The notes: generated by a model from the letters alone, not told the origin. 64,000 nt of DNA from Kineosporia babensis (GCF_021129305.1 NZ_JAJOMB010000015.1:1-64000); one strand, 5' to 3'; positions 24,945 through 34,146 are shown, numbered from the stretch's first letter. A program made the numbers and translations.

Positions 24945-25860
24945 GATCAAGATCGGCCAGTACGGTGAGGACGTCATCAACTGGCTCACCGACAACCTCG
25001 AGGGCTTCTTCGACTGGCTCACCACCCTGCTGAGCCACCTGCTGCGGTTCACCTACGACATCGTCGCCGGGCTGCAGCCGATCCCGATGACCGTCGTGTT
25101 CGCGGTGATCGCGCTGGTGATCACCCGCAAGGTGGGGCTGACCGTGCTGCTGACCGTCGGCCTGCTCCTGGTCGACGGGATGGGCCTGTGGTACGAGACC
25201 ATGCAGAGCCTGGCCACCGTGCTGCTGGCCACCGCGGTCGCGCTGCTGATCGGGATCCCGGTGGGCATCTGGGCGGCGTTCAACCCGGTGGTCCGGGCCG
25301 TGGTCGGCCCGGTGCTGGACTTCATGCAGACCGTGCCGACCTTCGTGTACCTGCTGCCGACGGTGCTGTTCTTCGGTATCGGCGCGGTGCCCGGGATGAT
25401 CGCCACCATCGTGTTCGCCGCCCCGCCGGCGGTGCGGCTGACCACGCTGGGCATCCGCCAGGTGGACGCCGAGACGGTGGAGGCCTCGGCCGCGTTCGGC
25501 GGCTCGCGCTGGGAGATCCTGCGTGAGGTGCAGCTGCCGCTGGCCCGGCCCTCGATCATGGCCGGCGTCAACCAGGTGATCATGCTGGCTCTGTCGATGG
25601 TCGTGGTCGCCGGTCTGGTCGGCGGTGAAGGACTGGGCGGGATCGTCGTCTCGGCGGTCCAGAGCCTGCAGATCGGCGCCTCGATCGAGGGCGGCCTGGC
25701 CGTGGTGGTGCTGGCCATCTACCTCGACCGGGTCTCCGCCGCGCTGGGTGGTCAGGGCCGGGGCAACCCGTCCTGGTGGCCCAAGCGCAAGGCCACCGAG
25801 GGCCTGGAGCAGGCCCAGGTCAAGCCGGCCGAGAGCAAGGACCTCGTCGCCGCGAGCTGA
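24937..25860 (+). CDS. proW: Glycine betaine/proline-type ABC transporter permease
   Basis: A 307-residue permease with about six to seven membrane segments and the inner-membrane EAA loop (EASAAFGGSRWEILREVQLP) that contacts the ATPase. The ATG at 24937 overlaps the end of proV by eight bases and has gaggagg upstream. The C-terminus is hydrophilic and charged. A strong terminator follows. Confidence 0.92.
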   Translation: MPEIKIGQYGEDVINWLTDNLEGFFDWLTTLLSHLLRFTYDIVAGLQPIPMTVVFAVIALVITRKVGLTVLLTVGLLLVDGMGLWYETMQSLATVLLATAVALLIGIPVGIWAAFNPVVRAVVGPVLDFMQTVPTFVYLLPTVLFFGIGAVPGMIATIVFAAPPAVRLTTLGIRQVDAETVEASAAFGGSRWEILREVQLPLARPSIMAGVNQVIMLALSMVVVAGLVGGEGLGGIVVSAVQSLQIGASIEGGLAVVVLAIYLDRVSAALGGQGRGNPSWWPKRKATEGLEQAQVKPAESKDLVAAS

Positions 25861-25871
25861 TCCCCCTCGAT

Positions 25872-25918
25872 TGAGGACGTCGGTGGCCAACTGGCCGCCG
25901 ACGTCCTCAGTCGTTTTG
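25872..25918. terminator. Terminator of the proXVW operon and the two-component genes
   Basis: An 18-bp stem with a single mismatch, from tgaggacgtcggtggcc to ggccgccgacgtcctca, followed on the + strand by gtcgtttt. It overlaps the stop codon of the convergent response regulator. Confidence 0.88.
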
Positions 25919-26569
25919 CCCGGCGACCACCAGAGCGTTCTCGTAGGCGAACACCACCGCCTGCACCCGGTCCCGCAGGCCGAGTTTCAGCAGGAGGCTG
26001 CTGACGTGGCTCTTCACCGTGGTCTCGGCGACGTGCAGTTGCGCCCCGATCTCCGCGTTCGACAAGCCCCTGGCCAGCAGGATCAGCGTCTCGCGCTCGC
26101 GGGCGGTGAGCTTCCCGGCGGCCGCGCTGGGAGCACTGGAGACGCCGCGTCGCGCGAAAGTCTCGACCAGCCGACGGGTCACCGAGGGGGAGAGCAGCGA
26201 GTCGCCGGAATGCACCACCCGGATCGCCTCGAGCAGTTTCTCGCGGGAGGCGTCCTTGAGCAGGAAACCCGCGGCCCCCGCCCGGACAGCCCCGAAGACG
26301 TACTCGTCCTCCTCGAATGTCGTAAGCACGAGAACTCGTGTGCTCGGGTACTTTTCGGTGATCGCAGCGGTTGCGGTGATGCCGTCGGTCCGGGGCATGC
26401 GCAGATCCATCAGGACCACGTCGGGTCGGTGCCGCTCGGTTTCCTCGAGTGCTGCGGTGCCGTCGGCGGCCTCGGCCACCACCTCGAGGTCGTCGAAGGC
26501 GGCCAGGACCAGGCGTAGTCCTATCCGGACGAGTTCCTGGTCGTCGGCGAGCAGGAGACGGATGGTCAC
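25907..26569 (-). CDS. NarL/FixJ-type response regulator
   Basis: A 220-residue regulator. The receiver domain has the acidic pair DD near residue 9 and the phospho-acceptor aspartate in VVLMDLRMPR. A C-terminal LuxR helix-turn-helix follows (LTARERETLILLARGLSNAE, IGAQLHVAETTVKSHVSSLL). Its start overlaps the kinase stop by four bases, so the two are coupled. The signal and targets are unknown. Confidence 0.93.
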   Translation of the reverse strand: MTIRLLLADDQELVRIGLRLVLAAFDDLEVVAEAADGTAALEETERHRPDVVLMDLRMPRTDGITATAAITEKYPSTRVLVLTTFEEDEYVFGAVRAGAAGFLLKDASREKLLEAIRVVHSGDSLLSPSVTRRLVETFARRGVSSAPSAAAGKLTARERETLILLARGLSNAEIGAQLHVAETTVKSHVSSLLLKLGLRDRVQAVVFAYENALVVAGQND

Positions 26570-27843
26570 GGGGTTTCGTCCTTCGGCAGGGGGAGGTGGG
26601 CAGTCAGGCGAAAACCAATGGGGGACGGGGTGGCTGGGTTCTCGACCATCAGCTCACCATGGGTTGCGGACACGCGTTCGCGCAGGCCGCGCAGCCCGTG
26701 GCCGTTGCTGACGATGCTGGCGGCGGTTCTTCCATCGTCCTCGACCATGACGTGAAGCTGCTCGCCCTGATAGTTCAGCTCGACCCTCACCCGGCTCGGG
26801 TCCTGAGCGTGTTTGAGCACGTTGGTCAGGCCTTCCTGAACGATGCGATACGCAGTGAGCTCAATGCCCGGCGGGGCTTCGCGCGTGATGCCGGTCAGCT
26901 GCAGAGTGACCGGCATCCCGGCCTGGCGGTGCTGCTGAACCAGATCGGGGATCCGCGATGCGGTCGGCGCGGGAGCCAGATCGATGGTGCTCGATGGTCT
27001 GCCGGTCGCCTGTTGCGTCGAGGCGGCGTCCGGCTCGCGCAGCACGTGCAGCATGCGCCGTAGTTCGGCCATGCTCTCCTCGCCGCTCTTCTCCACCCGG
27101 CGCAGCGCTTCTTCCGCCAGATCAGGGTTGCTGCGCACCGAGTCACGGGCACCTCGAACCCCCAGCAGCATCACGGTGACCGAATGAGCGACGATGTCGT
27201 GCAGCTCGCGGGCTATCGCCGTACGTTCGGCCTGAGCGGCGATCAGATCCCGCTGCTCGCGCTCGCGTTCCAGCTGCTCGGCCCGCTCGGACAAGGCCGA
27301 GACGTAGCGCAGCCGGGTCTGGACGTAAACACCCGCTGCCCAGGCCAGGATGGGCACCGGCACTGCGCTGATCGAGCTGACCTGCAGCACGATCGCGGTC
27401 ACCACCACTGCCGGCACCGATCGACGTCGTTCTTCCCGCAGCCCGACCAGTCCGATCGCCACGACCGCAGGCGCCCCGCCGGGGTAGGCCCCGATCGCCG
27501 CCAGGACGGCCTCGATCAGCAGAATCGATGTGAGAACACTCAGGGGGCAGCGGCGATGCAGCAAGATCAGCATCCCGGCGCAGACGCTCAAGGCCACCGT
27601 GATGCTCGGGTGCGGTGCTTCCGGTGCACCAAAACTGTCTGACAGAAGACCAATTTCGATCCCGGTCGTGCCGGCCGCCAGCGCCAGATCCACCAACCGG
27701 GCCCGAGCGTTCGGCGACACCCGCTGCCTGCCCAGCTCGATCGTCCGCCGGCCCCACCCGAGGATCTTCCGAACTGTCACTGTCCCCGCCCACCCAGCGT
27801 GATCGTCCGTTGGAGCTACCAGAACTTCCAGGTCAGAACCCAT
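26566..27843 (-). CDS. Sensor histidine kinase (HisKA_3 class)
   Basis: A 425-residue membrane kinase. Several membrane segments lie at about 45-180 with very short outside loops. The dimerisation motif RELHDIVAHSVTVMLLGV holds the phosphorylated histidine near residue 215. The ATP-binding domain ends with EDDGRTAASIVSNGHGLRGL. The ATG at 27843 has no clear ribosome binding site. A GTG at 27780 (just before RKILGWGRR) has ggcgggga upstream and may be the true start. It pairs with the response regulator immediately downstream. Confidence 0.9.
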   Translation of the reverse strand: MGSDLEVLVAPTDDHAGWAGTVTVRKILGWGRRTIELGRQRVSPNARARLVDLALAAGTTGIEIGLLSDSFGAPEAPHPSITVALSVCAGMLILLHRRCPLSVLTSILLIEAVLAAIGAYPGGAPAVVAIGLVGLREERRRSVPAVVVTAIVLQVSSISAVPVPILAWAAGVYVQTRLRYVSALSERAEQLEREREQRDLIAAQAERTAIARELHDIVAHSVTVMLLGVRGARDSVRSNPDLAEEALRRVEKSGEESMAELRRMLHVLREPDAASTQQATGRPSSTIDLAPAPTASRIPDLVQQHRQAGMPVTLQLTGITREAPPGIELTAYRIVQEGLTNVLKHAQDPSRVRVELNYQGEQLHVMVEDDGRTAASIVSNGHGLRGLRERVSATHGELMVENPATPSPIGFRLTAHLPLPKDETP

Positions 27844-27982
27844 CTCGCGGTACCGCGCCGCAGATCGTCCGTGCCATCGTTCGGTGCTGAAAAAGTCTGC
27901 GGTCAGAGCGATCTCGTACCGCCATCTTACGCACCCTTCCCGGAAGGTGAGTTCTGTCGGTGCCCCCGGCTACGGTGTTCCC

Positions 27983-28687
27983 ATGAATCCGGGGGTTCTT
28001 GGCGAGATCATGCCGCTGGCGTTGCTCGATTCGGTGAGCGTGGCCACGCTGCTGGTGCCGGTGCTCTTCCTGCTGGGCGAGGGCCCGCTGCGCTACGGCA
28101 ATGTGTTCCGCTATCTGCTCGTGGTGGCAGCGGGCTATCTGCTGCTCGGCCTGCTGCTGATCGCCGGCCTGAGCACGTTCCGCACCACCGCGGCCGAGGT
28201 TGCCCAGTCCGGCCCGGGCGACCTCGCGATCACTGGGCTGGCCATCGGCCTGGTGCTGTTCGCGGCTGGCTACGGCCTGTGGCAGCGGCTGAAACCCGCG
28301 GGCGAGAGCCGTCTTCTGGGCTGGCGGGACAAGGTGGTGGGCCCGGAGGCGTCCTGGCGTGGGGTGCTGCTGATCGGGGTTGTCGCGGTGCTGCTCGAGA
28401 GCGTCATGATGTTCCCGTACCTGATCGCAGTCGACCGCTTGGACGGCTCGGGCAACACCTGGCTGGGCAACGCGTTCTCGCTGGCTCTGTACTGCCTGCT
28501 GATGGTTCTGCCCGCGGCTGTGCTCACCATCGGCCGCCGCTTTGCCGGGCACCTCCTGCAGCCTCTGCTGGTCCGGATCAACGCCTGGATCCAGCGCACC
28601 GAACGTGAGGACACCGCCTGGATCATCGCCATCGCGGGAGTCCTTCTCTTCACCACCACCGACCTGTTCGATGCGCTGATGGAGTAG
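27983..28687 (+). CDS. GAP-family (Sap, sulfolipid-addressing-like) membrane protein
   Basis: A 234-residue protein with about six membrane helices. The opening MNPGVLGEIMPLALLDSVSVAT and the even spacing of helices match the GAP/Sap family, which exports glycolipids in mycobacteria. The substrate is unknown here. No Shine-Dalgarno precedes the ATG. TACGGT ends seven bases upstream, consistent with a leaderless mRNA. Confidence 0.75.
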   Translation: MNPGVLGEIMPLALLDSVSVATLLVPVLFLLGEGPLRYGNVFRYLLVVAAGYLLLGLLLIAGLSTFRTTAAEVAQSGPGDLAITGLAIGLVLFAAGYGLWQRLKPAGESRLLGWRDKVVGPEASWRGVLLIGVVAVLLESVMMFPYLIAVDRLDGSGNTWLGNAFSLALYCLLMVLPAAVLTIGRRFAGHLLQPLLVRINAWIQRTEREDTAWIIAIAGVLLFTTTDLFDALME

Positions 28688-28758
28688 CGCCCTGCCTGGG
28701 CACGTACGGCAAGAAAGACGTCAATCAGCTGTTCTGGACGGCCGGAGAAAGGGAACGC

Positions 28759-29568
28759 ATGACAGACGAAGTGCCTCTGGCGGGATCGGTCGGCAACGCG
28801 GGCAAGGTGTTCCGCGTCGGCGACACCGTGCGCAGACCCTGGCGTCCGCACACCCCGGCCACCCACGCACTCCTCGAGCACCTGGCCCAGGTCGCGCCCG
28901 GCGTTGCCCCGGTACCCCTCGGCCAAGACGAGCAAGGCCGCGAGGTCCTTGGCTGGTTGGCCGGTGACGTGGCCATTCCACCCTTCCCGGCCTGGTCGTT
29001 CGAGGACTTCTACCTGATTTCGCTAGGCCGGCTGCTGCGTCGGATACACCAGGCGCTGGAAGGATGGCAGCCCCCTCTGGGCAGCGTCTGGGCCTCGGAA
29101 CTGACCGACCCTGAAGGTGGTCCCCTGATCATCCACGCCGACATCTGCCCCGAGAACATCGTGGCCCGCGACGGCGCTGCGATTGCGGTGCTGGACTGGG
29201 AATTCGCTGCGCCGGGGCGAGCAGTCTGGGACGTGGTCAGCACCGCCCGCCTGTGTGTCCCCTTCACTCATCCCAGCCGTCACGACCCGTCCGTCCCACC
29301 TCTGGGTATGGCCGAGATGCGCCGACGGCTACACGTTTTCCTGGATGCCTACGGACTTTCGCACGAGGACCGGCTGGCCTTTCCCCGCGTCGCCGCTCAA
29401 CGTGCCGAGGTCGGAGAACGGTTCGTCCGGGGCCGGGTGGCAGCCGGAGAAGAAGCCTTCGCTGCTCGCTGGGCCACACCGGAGGGAGAAGCACGGCTGA
29501 AGGCCGAAAAGGACTGGATTGCAGGCCTGCCGGACGATGTCGCGCTCACCGCCGGCGGCCGAGAATAG
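28759..29568 (+). CDS. Aminoglycoside phosphotransferase (APH)-family protein
   Basis: A 269-residue kinase-fold protein. The catalytic loop reads IIHADICPENI near residue 127 and the metal-binding aspartate is in AVLDWEFAAPGR. This is the HxDxxxxN...D pattern of APH and choline/homoserine kinase-like enzymes. The glycine-rich nucleotide loop is weak (NAGKVFRVGDTVRRP). The family is broad, so an antibiotic target is only one option. The ATG has gagaaaggg upstream. Confidence 0.82.
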   Translation: MTDEVPLAGSVGNAGKVFRVGDTVRRPWRPHTPATHALLEHLAQVAPGVAPVPLGQDEQGREVLGWLAGDVAIPPFPAWSFEDFYLISLGRLLRRIHQALEGWQPPLGSVWASELTDPEGGPLIIHADICPENIVARDGAAIAVLDWEFAAPGRAVWDVVSTARLCVPFTHPSRHDPSVPPLGMAEMRRRLHVFLDAYGLSHEDRLAFPRVAAQRAEVGERFVRGRVAAGEEAFAARWATPEGEARLKAEKDWIAGLPDDVALTAGGRE

Positions 29569-29689
29569 GAGGAGAACCAGACCGCGGTGCTCGATCCGGG
29601 GCACCCGGTGCTCTGCCTGCTCCGGCCCACGGGCAGGATGCGGTGAACAGGTCGGCCCTTGGGGTGACCGCGTCGATGAGGAGGAAGCG

Positions 29690-30088
29690 ATGGGCTGGCC
29701 GCGAGTGGATGGGCTACGCGCTATGGAACTGGGTAGCCCGGGGGAGATGCGGGCCGAGCTGAACGGGCTGGTGCTGGCCGGGACCAAGCGGGCTACGGCG
29801 GGCTTGTTCTCGGACTACGAGGAGGACGGCGAGGCGATCGAGCAGCCGGGCGAAGTGATGGTGCTGGTGGACGACGATCTGGCCGAGGTGGGGCGGATCG
29901 TGATCACCGGGTTCGAGGTGGTGCCGTTCGACCAGGTCACCGACGAGTTCGCGCGATCCGAGGGGGAGGGCTTCGCCGACCACGCCGCCTGGGCCGTGGC
30001 TCATCGGAGGTTCTGGGAGTCCTATGGCCTGGTGATCACCGGCGAGACCCTGATCTCCTGCACCTCGTTCCGGCTGGCCAACGGCTGA
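29690..30088 (+). CDS. ASCH domain protein
   Basis: A 132-residue soluble protein. It has the ASCH-fold features LNGLVLAGTKRATAGLFSDY, PGEVMVLVDDDLAEVGRIVI and a C-terminal HRRFWESYG. ASCH resembles PUA and is thought to bind RNA. In some homologues it hydrolyses N4-acetylcytidine. The ATG at 29690 directly follows a gaggaag ribosome binding site. It stands alone. Confidence 0.85.
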   Translation: MGWPRVDGLRAMELGSPGEMRAELNGLVLAGTKRATAGLFSDYEEDGEAIEQPGEVMVLVDDDLAEVGRIVITGFEVVPFDQVTDEFARSEGEGFADHAAWAVAHRRFWESYGLVITGETLISCTSFRLANG

Positions 30089-30191
30089 GGAGGGCGGCCG
30101 CTGACATCGATGGCCCGGAAGAATCTGGGCAAAAGGATCTCGCCGACGTAGTGTGCTGCTGCGGGGACGGAGCGTGCGGGAGGGGTCTGCG

Positions 30192-30335
30192 ATGAAGCCG
30201 ACGGCGTGGGTGTGGCTGATCTGTGCGGTGGCGCTGCTGATTGCGGCGGGTCTGGCGTTCTCGGGCAGCATCTATCCGGCGGCGATCGTGCTGCTCCTGG
30301 TCAGCGGGGTGCTGGTGGCCCACCGCCTGCGCTGA
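30192..30335 (+). CDS. Small membrane protein (47 aa)
   Basis: MKPTAWVWLICAVALLIAAG and the rest form two short hydrophobic helices ending in HRLR. The ATG has ggagggg at a good distance. The function is unknown. The 16-bp repeat array begins just after its stop. Confidence 0.6.
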   Translation: MKPTAWVWLICAVALLIAAGLAFSGSIYPAAIVLLLVSGVLVAHRLR

Positions 30336-30337
30336 CC

Positions 30338-30630
30338 GGACGTCTTGGAGCCCAGGCAGCTTGGGGTCAGGACAGCTTGGAGCCTGGCCCGCTTGTGGTT
30401 GGACGGCTTGGAGCCTGGACGGCTTGGGGTCAGGACGGCTTGGGGCCAGGGCGGCTTGGGGTTGGATGGCTTGGAGCCTGGACGGCTTGGGGTCAGGACG
30501 GCTTGGGGCCAGGGCGGCTTAGGGTTGGACGGCTTATGGCTTGGGCCGCTTGGAGCCAGGGCCAGTTGGAGCCAGGGCCAGTTGGAAGACCGGGACTGCT
30601 TGGGTCCGGATGGCTCGGAAGCTGGACGGC
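30338..30630. repeat. 16-bp tandem repeat array with a 63-bp higher-order repeat
   Basis: About 18 degenerate copies of ggacggcttggggtca (15-16 bp each) lie between two convergent small genes. Within it, 30405-30467 and 30468-30530 are 63-bp copies with about two differences, each made of four basic units. Units of the ggcttggagcc type can fold into mini-hairpins. Repeat-encoded reading frames exist but have no upstream signals. Confidence 0.88.
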
Positions 30631-30646
30631 TGACGAACCAGCTCGC

Positions 30647-30847
30647 TCAGAACAGGGCGGGCACCAGCAACGAGAGCAGGGCCAGCGCCAGGCCGATGCC
30701 GCCGAGGACCATGATCTGGGTGCGCTGCTGCTCGGTGGGCACCTCGCCCCGGCGGGACTGCTGATAGGCCGCGATGACGATGCGCAGCACCAGGATCATC
30801 ACGACGATGGCCGCCACGGCGAGCACGATCAGAAGAGCGAATTCCAC
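30647..30847 (-). CDS. Small membrane protein (66 aa)
   Basis: Two hydrophobic helices (about 3-28 and 46-66) flank a charged middle (QQSRRGEVPTEQQRTQ). This is an ordinary, well-formed small inner-membrane protein of unknown function. It is convergent with the 47-residue gene across the repeat array. Confidence 0.65.
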   Translation of the reverse strand: MEFALLIVLAVAAIVVMILVLRIVIAAYQQSRRGEVPTEQQRTQIMVLGGIGLALALLSLLVPALF

Positions 30848-30993
30848 GGGCCCAACCCTACGGGGCCCACCTGCATGCTCATCTCAGCCCCGCCTACCCC
30901 ACCTCGGCCGGCGGGCCCAGGCGTGATCAGGCGTGATCAGGCGGGCTCGGGGGCAGGCAGTGCGAGCTCAGAGGCAATGAGGTGGGCTCAGCT

Positions 30994-31722
30994 CTACAGC
31001 CCCCAGGCGCTCAAGACCCCGGTGTAGGGCTTCGCCGGTGGCCGGGCGAACTCGCTGTGTTTTCCGGTGGCCAGTCCCAGCCGCACCAGGGACTCGGCGA
31101 ACACCGTGGCGGCGGCCACCCCGTCCACGATCGGTGAGCCGAGAGCGTCCTCAATTACCGCACAAAGGTCCGCCATCCCCGCGCAGCCCAGCACCACCGC
31201 ATCCGAGCCGTCCCGCTCCAAAGCCCGCCGGCACTGCTCGGTGACCACCGCCCGGGCCTGCGGGTCGGTCTCCAGCGCCAGCACCGGGATGTCACAGCTG
31301 TACACGCCCAGACAGCGCTCGCCGAAGCCGTACGCCCGCGCCAGGTCCCAGGCCCGTCCGGTGGTTCGTTCCAGCGTGGTCACCACACTGAAACCGCGCC
31401 CCAGAAACGCCGCCGCATGCATCCCTGCCTCGGCGATCCCGATCACCGGCCCGCGTGCGAGCTCACGGGCGGCGTCCAGGCCGGGGTCACCGAAACAGGC
31501 CACCACGTAGGCCGAAACACCGTCCTGCTCGCCGCGTCGGATTTCCGCCAGCAGCCCGGGCACCGCGAGCGCCTCGTCGTAGTGACTCTCGATCGAGACC
31601 GGACCGCACTGCGGGTTCACCGCCTCGACGACCGTGCCGGGATGCGCCACCGCACGGGCGCTCCGGCCGATCAGTTCGGTCATCGAGGCGGTGGTGTTCG
31701 GGTTGATCACCCGGATCAGCAT
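30994..31722 (-). CDS. Hydantoin/Asp-Glu racemase family protein
   Basis: A 242-residue racemase. It starts with the typical IRVINPNTTASMT. The two catalytic cysteines are in VVACFGDPGLDAAR and LGCAGMADLC. Such enzymes racemise 5-substituted hydantoins or allantoin. It starts two bases after the NCS1 transporter stop, so transport and racemisation are co-expressed. No hydantoinase or carbamoylase is nearby. Confidence 0.88.
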   Translation of the reverse strand: MLIRVINPNTTASMTELIGRSARAVAHPGTVVEAVNPQCGPVSIESHYDEALAVPGLLAEIRRGEQDGVSAYVVACFGDPGLDAARELARGPVIGIAEAGMHAAAFLGRGFSVVTTLERTTGRAWDLARAYGFGERCLGVYSCDIPVLALETDPQARAVVTEQCRRALERDGSDAVVLGCAGMADLCAVIEDALGSPIVDGVAAATVFAESLVRLGLATGKHSEFARPPAKPYTGVLSAWGL

Positions 31723-31724
31723 GC

Positions 31725-33239
31725 TCAGTGATCCGCCCCGGCGAGCGCCTGCTGGGTGGCCGATCCGGGCCGTCCGGCCAGCCCGAAGTACGCCACGAAA
31801 CCGAGCGCGCAGCCGATGAACCAGCTGAAGTCGCTCACCCAGCCACCCGATCCGGTGACCGAGGGGATCACCACCGAGGCGATCGAGAACGCGCCGGCGA
31901 TGGCCGTGGCGAGCACCGCGTCCGGGTTGTAGCCCCCGACGTACCAGTACTTTCCGTCCGGGGACATGGTGAACAGGTCGTCGACCACCACGTGCTCACG
32001 CCGCACCAGGTAGTAGTCGGCGATCAGCACCCCGAACAGCGGCCCGATCAGCGCGCCGAGCACCCCCAGCGTGTACTGGATCGCGTCGGCGTTGTCGTAC
32101 CAGTTCCACGGGGTCAGCAGCACCGATCCGACCGCGGCGATCATCCCGCCGGCCCGCCAGCTGATCTTCTGCGGGTTCACGTTGGAGAAGTCGAAGGCCG
32201 GGGAGATGAAGTTGGCGACGATGTTGATCCCGATCGTCGCGGTGGTGAAGGTCAGGGCGCCCAGGACGATGGCGAAGGTGTTGTCGATCCGCGAGACGGT
32301 CTCCACCGGGTCGGTGATCAGCTCGCCGAACACCGGCAGGGTGGCCGCCGCGGTGAGCACGGTCAGCAGCGAGAACACCAGGAAGTTGACCGGCAGGCCG
32401 AGGAAGTTGCCGCGCTTGACCGCATCGAAACTGCGCCCGTAACGCGAGAAGTCGCCGAAGTTCAGCATCGGCCCGGAGAAGTAGGAGACCACCAGCGCGA
32501 TCGCCGAGAGCATGGTGGTGACCACGCTCCAGCCGGTCAGGTTCTCCGAGGAGAGGTTCAGTGAGACGTGCCATTCGGACTTCCACAGCAGATAGCCGCA
32601 GAGCAGGAACATGACCACGTAGACGGCCGGGCCGCAGAAGTCGATGAACCGGCGGATGCTCTCCATGCCCATCCAGAACACCGCCGCCTGCAGCACCCAG
32701 AGCAACGCGTACGTGCCCCAGCCCAGGTAGGACAGGCCGAGGAACCCGTACTGCCCCGCGTCCGCGTAGGGGGCCAGGCCGTCGAAGAGCCGGACCAGCA
32801 CGATGTCGAGGGCGGCTGAGGCGAGGTAGGTCTGAATGCCATACCAGGCAACGGCAATCGCCCCACGGATGATGGCCGGGATGTTGGCGCCCCGGACGCC
32901 GAACGGGGCGCGGCAGATCACGGGGTACGGAACTCCGGCGACCTGGCTGGGTTTTGCCACCAGGTTGCAGAAGAACTGGACGATGACGATGCCCACCACC
33001 AGGGAGACGAGCACCTGCCAGGATGTCAGCCCCAGGGCGAAAAGACTTCCGGCGGTGACGTAACCGCCGACGCTGTGCACGTCCGACATCCAGAACGCGA
33101 AGATGTTGTACGTGCCCCATTTCTGCTCGGCCAGGGGCGCCAGATCGTCGTTGGTGAGACGTGGGTCGTACCCCGCCTTGATCACCGGTACCCCGGCTGG
33201 ATGCTCGGGGGTCAGATGATGAGCGACGTCTTCGGCCAT
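31725..33239 (-). CDS. NCS1-family nucleobase/hydantoin/allantoin transporter
   Basis: A 504-residue permease with about 12 membrane segments. The N-terminal LTNDDLAPLAEQKWGTYNIF and the PFGVRGANIPAIIRG segment are characteristic of NCS1 carriers such as Mhp1, which import hydantoins, allantoin or nucleobases with sodium or protons. The racemase downstream favours a hydantoin-like substrate. Confidence 0.92.
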   Translation of the reverse strand: MAEDVAHHLTPEHPAGVPVIKAGYDPRLTNDDLAPLAEQKWGTYNIFAFWMSDVHSVGGYVTAGSLFALGLTSWQVLVSLVVGIVIVQFFCNLVAKPSQVAGVPYPVICRAPFGVRGANIPAIIRGAIAVAWYGIQTYLASAALDIVLVRLFDGLAPYADAGQYGFLGLSYLGWGTYALLWVLQAAVFWMGMESIRRFIDFCGPAVYVVMFLLCGYLLWKSEWHVSLNLSSENLTGWSVVTTMLSAIALVVSYFSGPMLNFGDFSRYGRSFDAVKRGNFLGLPVNFLVFSLLTVLTAAATLPVFGELITDPVETVSRIDNTFAIVLGALTFTTATIGINIVANFISPAFDFSNVNPQKISWRAGGMIAAVGSVLLTPWNWYDNADAIQYTLGVLGALIGPLFGVLIADYYLVRREHVVVDDLFTMSPDGKYWYVGGYNPDAVLATAIAGAFSIASVVIPSVTGSGGWVSDFSWFIGCALGFVAYFGLAGRPGSATQQALAGADH

Positions 33240-33278
33240 GAGCTTGCTCCCAGGTCAGAGGGGGATCAGGGGCTCTTA

Positions 33279-33313
33279 TGACGCTAGGTCTGCTTTGTTG
33301 CTACCTGATGTCA
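33279..33313. promoter_or_regulatory. Interrupted palindrome, candidate GntR operator
   Basis: TGAC-N3-AGGT-N13-ACCT-N3-GTCA, symmetric about 33296. It lies 40-74 bases upstream of the transporter start, directly after the GntR gene. Confidence 0.55.
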
Positions 33314-33317
33314 GCAC

Positions 33318-34034
33318 TCATATATCTTCCTGGTCGGCCAGGAGACCTGCGCGTGAGGGCAGCCGCGCGATCACTTCCTCCAGCCGTTCGTGATGCTGCG
33401 CGGCCACCTCCAGCAGGGCATTCGTGTCCCGGGCGATGAACGCCGCCAGCATCGCGGTGTGCTCGCGGTGCAGCTTGGACCGTTCGGCATCAGGCAGCCA
33501 GCGCATCGGCTGGAACGGCTCGGTCACGTTCCAGGCGGACTCGAACATGCGCTGCAGGCGGTGCATCCGGCAGGGCGTGATCAGCGCCAGGTGGAAGTGC
33601 CGGCTCTCGCGGTGGTAGCTGCGTGGATCCCAATCGGTCTGCAGCGCCTCCAGAGCGGCATGAGCCTCGGCAGCCACGGCGATGTCGGTCGGGGTAGCCA
33701 TTTCTACGGCGGCGCGCAGGGCCGCGGACTCCAGCACTCCGCGCACGAGGTAGATCTCGGCCAGTTCCCGCCGGGTCAACTGAGCCACCACGTAGCCCGC
33801 GTTCGGCCGGTGCGCCACTAGGTTCTCGCCCACCAGCGTCTTCAGCGCCTCCCGCACCGGGATCGGACTTACCCCGAACAACGCCGCTACCTCGGCCAGC
33901 GGAATGGGGGTACCAGGTGGCGCCCCTCCCTCCAGGATCGCCCGCCGGAGCTCGTCAAGAATGACCTGCTGTGGGCTGCCGTTCCGGCGTGGTTCGAGTT
34001 GGTCGAGTAGAACCGAACGCCGTCCCTGGCTCAT
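33318..34034 (-). CDS. GntR-family regulator (FCD type)
   Basis: A 238-residue regulator. The winged helix (QQVILDELRRAILEGGAPPG, TPIPLAEVAALFGVSPIPVR) is followed by an all-helical FCD effector domain with metal-binding aspartate/histidine candidates (ESRHFHLALI). It is upstream of the transporter-racemase pair on the same strand and probably controls it. Confidence 0.9.
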   Translation of the reverse strand: MSQGRRSVLLDQLEPRRNGSPQQVILDELRRAILEGGAPPGTPIPLAEVAALFGVSPIPVREALKTLVGENLVAHRPNAGYVVAQLTRRELAEIYLVRGVLESAALRAAVEMATPTDIAVAAEAHAALEALQTDWDPRSYHRESRHFHLALITPCRMHRLQRMFESAWNVTEPFQPMRWLPDAERSKLHREHTAMLAAFIARDTNALLEVAAQHHERLEEVIARLPSRAGLLADQEDI

Positions 34035-34104
34035 CGGGGCAAGCTACCGGAGGAGGTGGGTGGTGCAGCGGGCGTGCAACGAGCAGTTAATAAAGGAGAC
34101 CAAC

Positions 34105-34146
34105 GGACGTTCGTGGCCACCGCATGCGCAGGTGCCCACAACGTCC
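34105..34146. terminator. Terminator of the exonuclease gene
   Basis: Stem of ggacgtt/aacgtcc, continued inside by gtggccacc/ggtgcccac with one mismatch. The trailing aacgtccctgatta resembles that after the 6712-6741 hairpin. Confidence 0.75.

Noticed and set aside
28759-29568. Antibiotic resistance gene
   Set aside because: The APH fold is shared by many small-molecule kinases, and nothing in the context points to an aminoglycoside.
30345-30764. Repeat protein encoded by the 16-bp array (GRLGVRTAWGQGGLGLDGL type)
   Set aside because: It has no ribosome binding site. The frame overlaps the minus-strand membrane protein, and several frames are open merely because of the repeat.
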